The notes beneath the pieces were generated by a model. That model was given only the letters and a program-made list of their open reading frames with translations, was not told the DNA's origin and did not search any database. The position numbers and the translations under genes are program-made. 64,000 bases of DNA from Streptomyces tuirus (GTDB lineage Bacteria > Actinomycetota > Actinomycetes > Streptomycetales > Streptomycetaceae), in assembly GCA_018195615.1 (NCBI GenBank), contig JAGTPG010000002.1, forward strand, positions 4,085,501 through 4,149,500, given 5' to 3'. Shown piece after piece: positions 63,457 to 64,000 of this stretch. Position 1 is the stretch's first letter; every line of letters begins with the position of its first letter.

Positions 63457-64000
63457 CTACATGCCATAGAAGCAGGCGTCGGCGAGAGTGCGAGCCTCGT
63501 CGGCCCAGGCGGCGAGACGGCGTAGGACGGCGGCCCTTTCTGCGAACAAGTTGTGCGTGTCGGCAGGCGGTTCTCCGTGAATGGCTGGGGTGCCGAAGGC
63601 ATCGGCGGCCCGGGCGATCACGTCCGGGACGAGCCAGGCCCACTTCACTGCCGTCAGCACCATGCCCAGTCGCACCATGCGAGGCTCATTGCGGCTGCCC
63701 GACTCGCGCAGCCCGGTCACGTACCCCTCGAAGGTGGCGGCGTCCAGCGTGGTGAAGTCGGCCGCAGGGCGGAGCAGATCCAGGGCGAGGTTGCCCATGT
63801 CGCTGCCGAAAGGGGCGTAGCCGGCCATGGACCAGTCGATCGCGGTGACGGGTGCCGAGGCGCCGGGGGTCTCCGGGGCGCCGAAGAGGTTGTTGCACCA
63901 TGCATCGTTGTGACAGACGGTGTGCGGCAACGCCTCCCACCAGCCGACGAACTCCCCGCGCTCGGCGTGTGCACGGCGGGCGTAGTCGCGGATCGTCGCA
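63457..64000 (-). CDS. Aminoglycoside phosphotransferase/choline kinase-like protein, 5' end outside window
   Basis: At least 180 aa, ending at a TGA/TAG at 63457. The kinase catalytic loop HTVCHNDAWCNNLFG has Asp and Asn, and AIDWSMAGYAPFGSDMGNLA has the metal-binding Asp. The frame stays open to the window edge (RDYARRAHAERGEFVGWW). Members phosphorylate small-molecule hydroxyls; resistance function should not be assumed. This is the first host gene beyond the att array. Confidence 0.8.
   Translation of the reverse strand, partial: ATIRDYARRAHAERGEFVGWWEALPHTVCHNDAWCNNLFGAPETPGASAPVTAIDWSMAGYAPFGSDMGNLALDLLRPAADFTTLDAATFEGYVTGLRESGSRNEPRMVRLGMVLTAVKWAWLVPDVIARAADAFGTPAIHGEPPADTHNLFAERAAVLRRLAAWADEARTLADACFYGM

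Overview
This is a high-GC (about 70%) actinobacterial chromosome segment. GTG starts, ATGA/GTGA gene overlaps, AfsR-era regulator families (TetR, IclR, LysR, AsnC, GlxA), a CYP105-like P450 operon and integrative elements in a tRNA-Arg gene all point to Streptomyces or a close relative.

Region A (1-23.4 kb) is an aromatic catabolic island. A minus-strand operon encodes an alcohol dehydrogenase, a HisC-type aminotransferase, homoprotocatechuate 2,3-dioxygenase (hpaD), the semialdehyde dehydrogenase (hpaE), a DapA-family aldolase, an FAH-RraA fusion (hpaG-like), an MhpA-type flavin monooxygenase, an MHS transporter and a class II aldolase. A LysR gene diverges from it. IclR, a class III aminotransferase, an SDR, an aromatic amino acid decarboxylase and AsnC follow, then a plus-strand unit with a second MHS transporter, a ThDP decarboxylase-like enzyme and an aldehyde dehydrogenase. 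Together they could take aromatic amino acids (for example L-DOPA) through arylpyruvate or arylethylamine and arylacetaldehyde to 3,4-dihydroxyphenylacetate, and then by meta cleavage to central metabolism. That pathway is inferred. A 43-bp bipartite element repeated at 10.87 and 18.23 kb may co-regulate both halves.

Region B (23.4-34.6 kb) holds a broken MMPL exporter, a P450/ferredoxin reductase/ferredoxin operon with a divergent TetR gene, remnants of an SDR and an alpha/beta hydrolase, a CocE/NonD hydrolase, and an ABC transporter plus NarL/DesK-type two-component operon.

Region C (34.9-45.1 kb) is unusual accessory DNA. It has three small unknown plus-strand genes converging on a four-gene operon with an R-substituted P-loop NTPase and a small protein whose C-terminus carries an amyloid-signalling-like QVGRD motif. 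Next comes an overlapping pair, a tyrosine-recombinase-like protein without recognisable catalytic residues and a DDE-like protein, followed by winged-helix genes.

Region D (45.44-63.36 kb) starts at an intact tRNA-Arg(CCU) gene and contains three further copies of its 3' 43 bp, at 57.4, 60.3 and 63.3 kb. It is a tandem array of decayed integrative/mobilizable elements: integrase stubs, a DUF3631 stub, a long inverted repeat beside mobC and a relaxase, duplicated TetR genes, IS remnants, NTF2-like genes, a PIN toxin pair, dienelactone hydrolase/GlxA, NUDIX and small membrane proteins. Host sequence (an aminoglycoside-phosphotransferase-like kinase) resumes after the last copy.

Many otherwise complete genes need a one-base correction, usually a missing base in a short G or C run. 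These may be sequencing errors, so I give the corrected gene spans and name each site.
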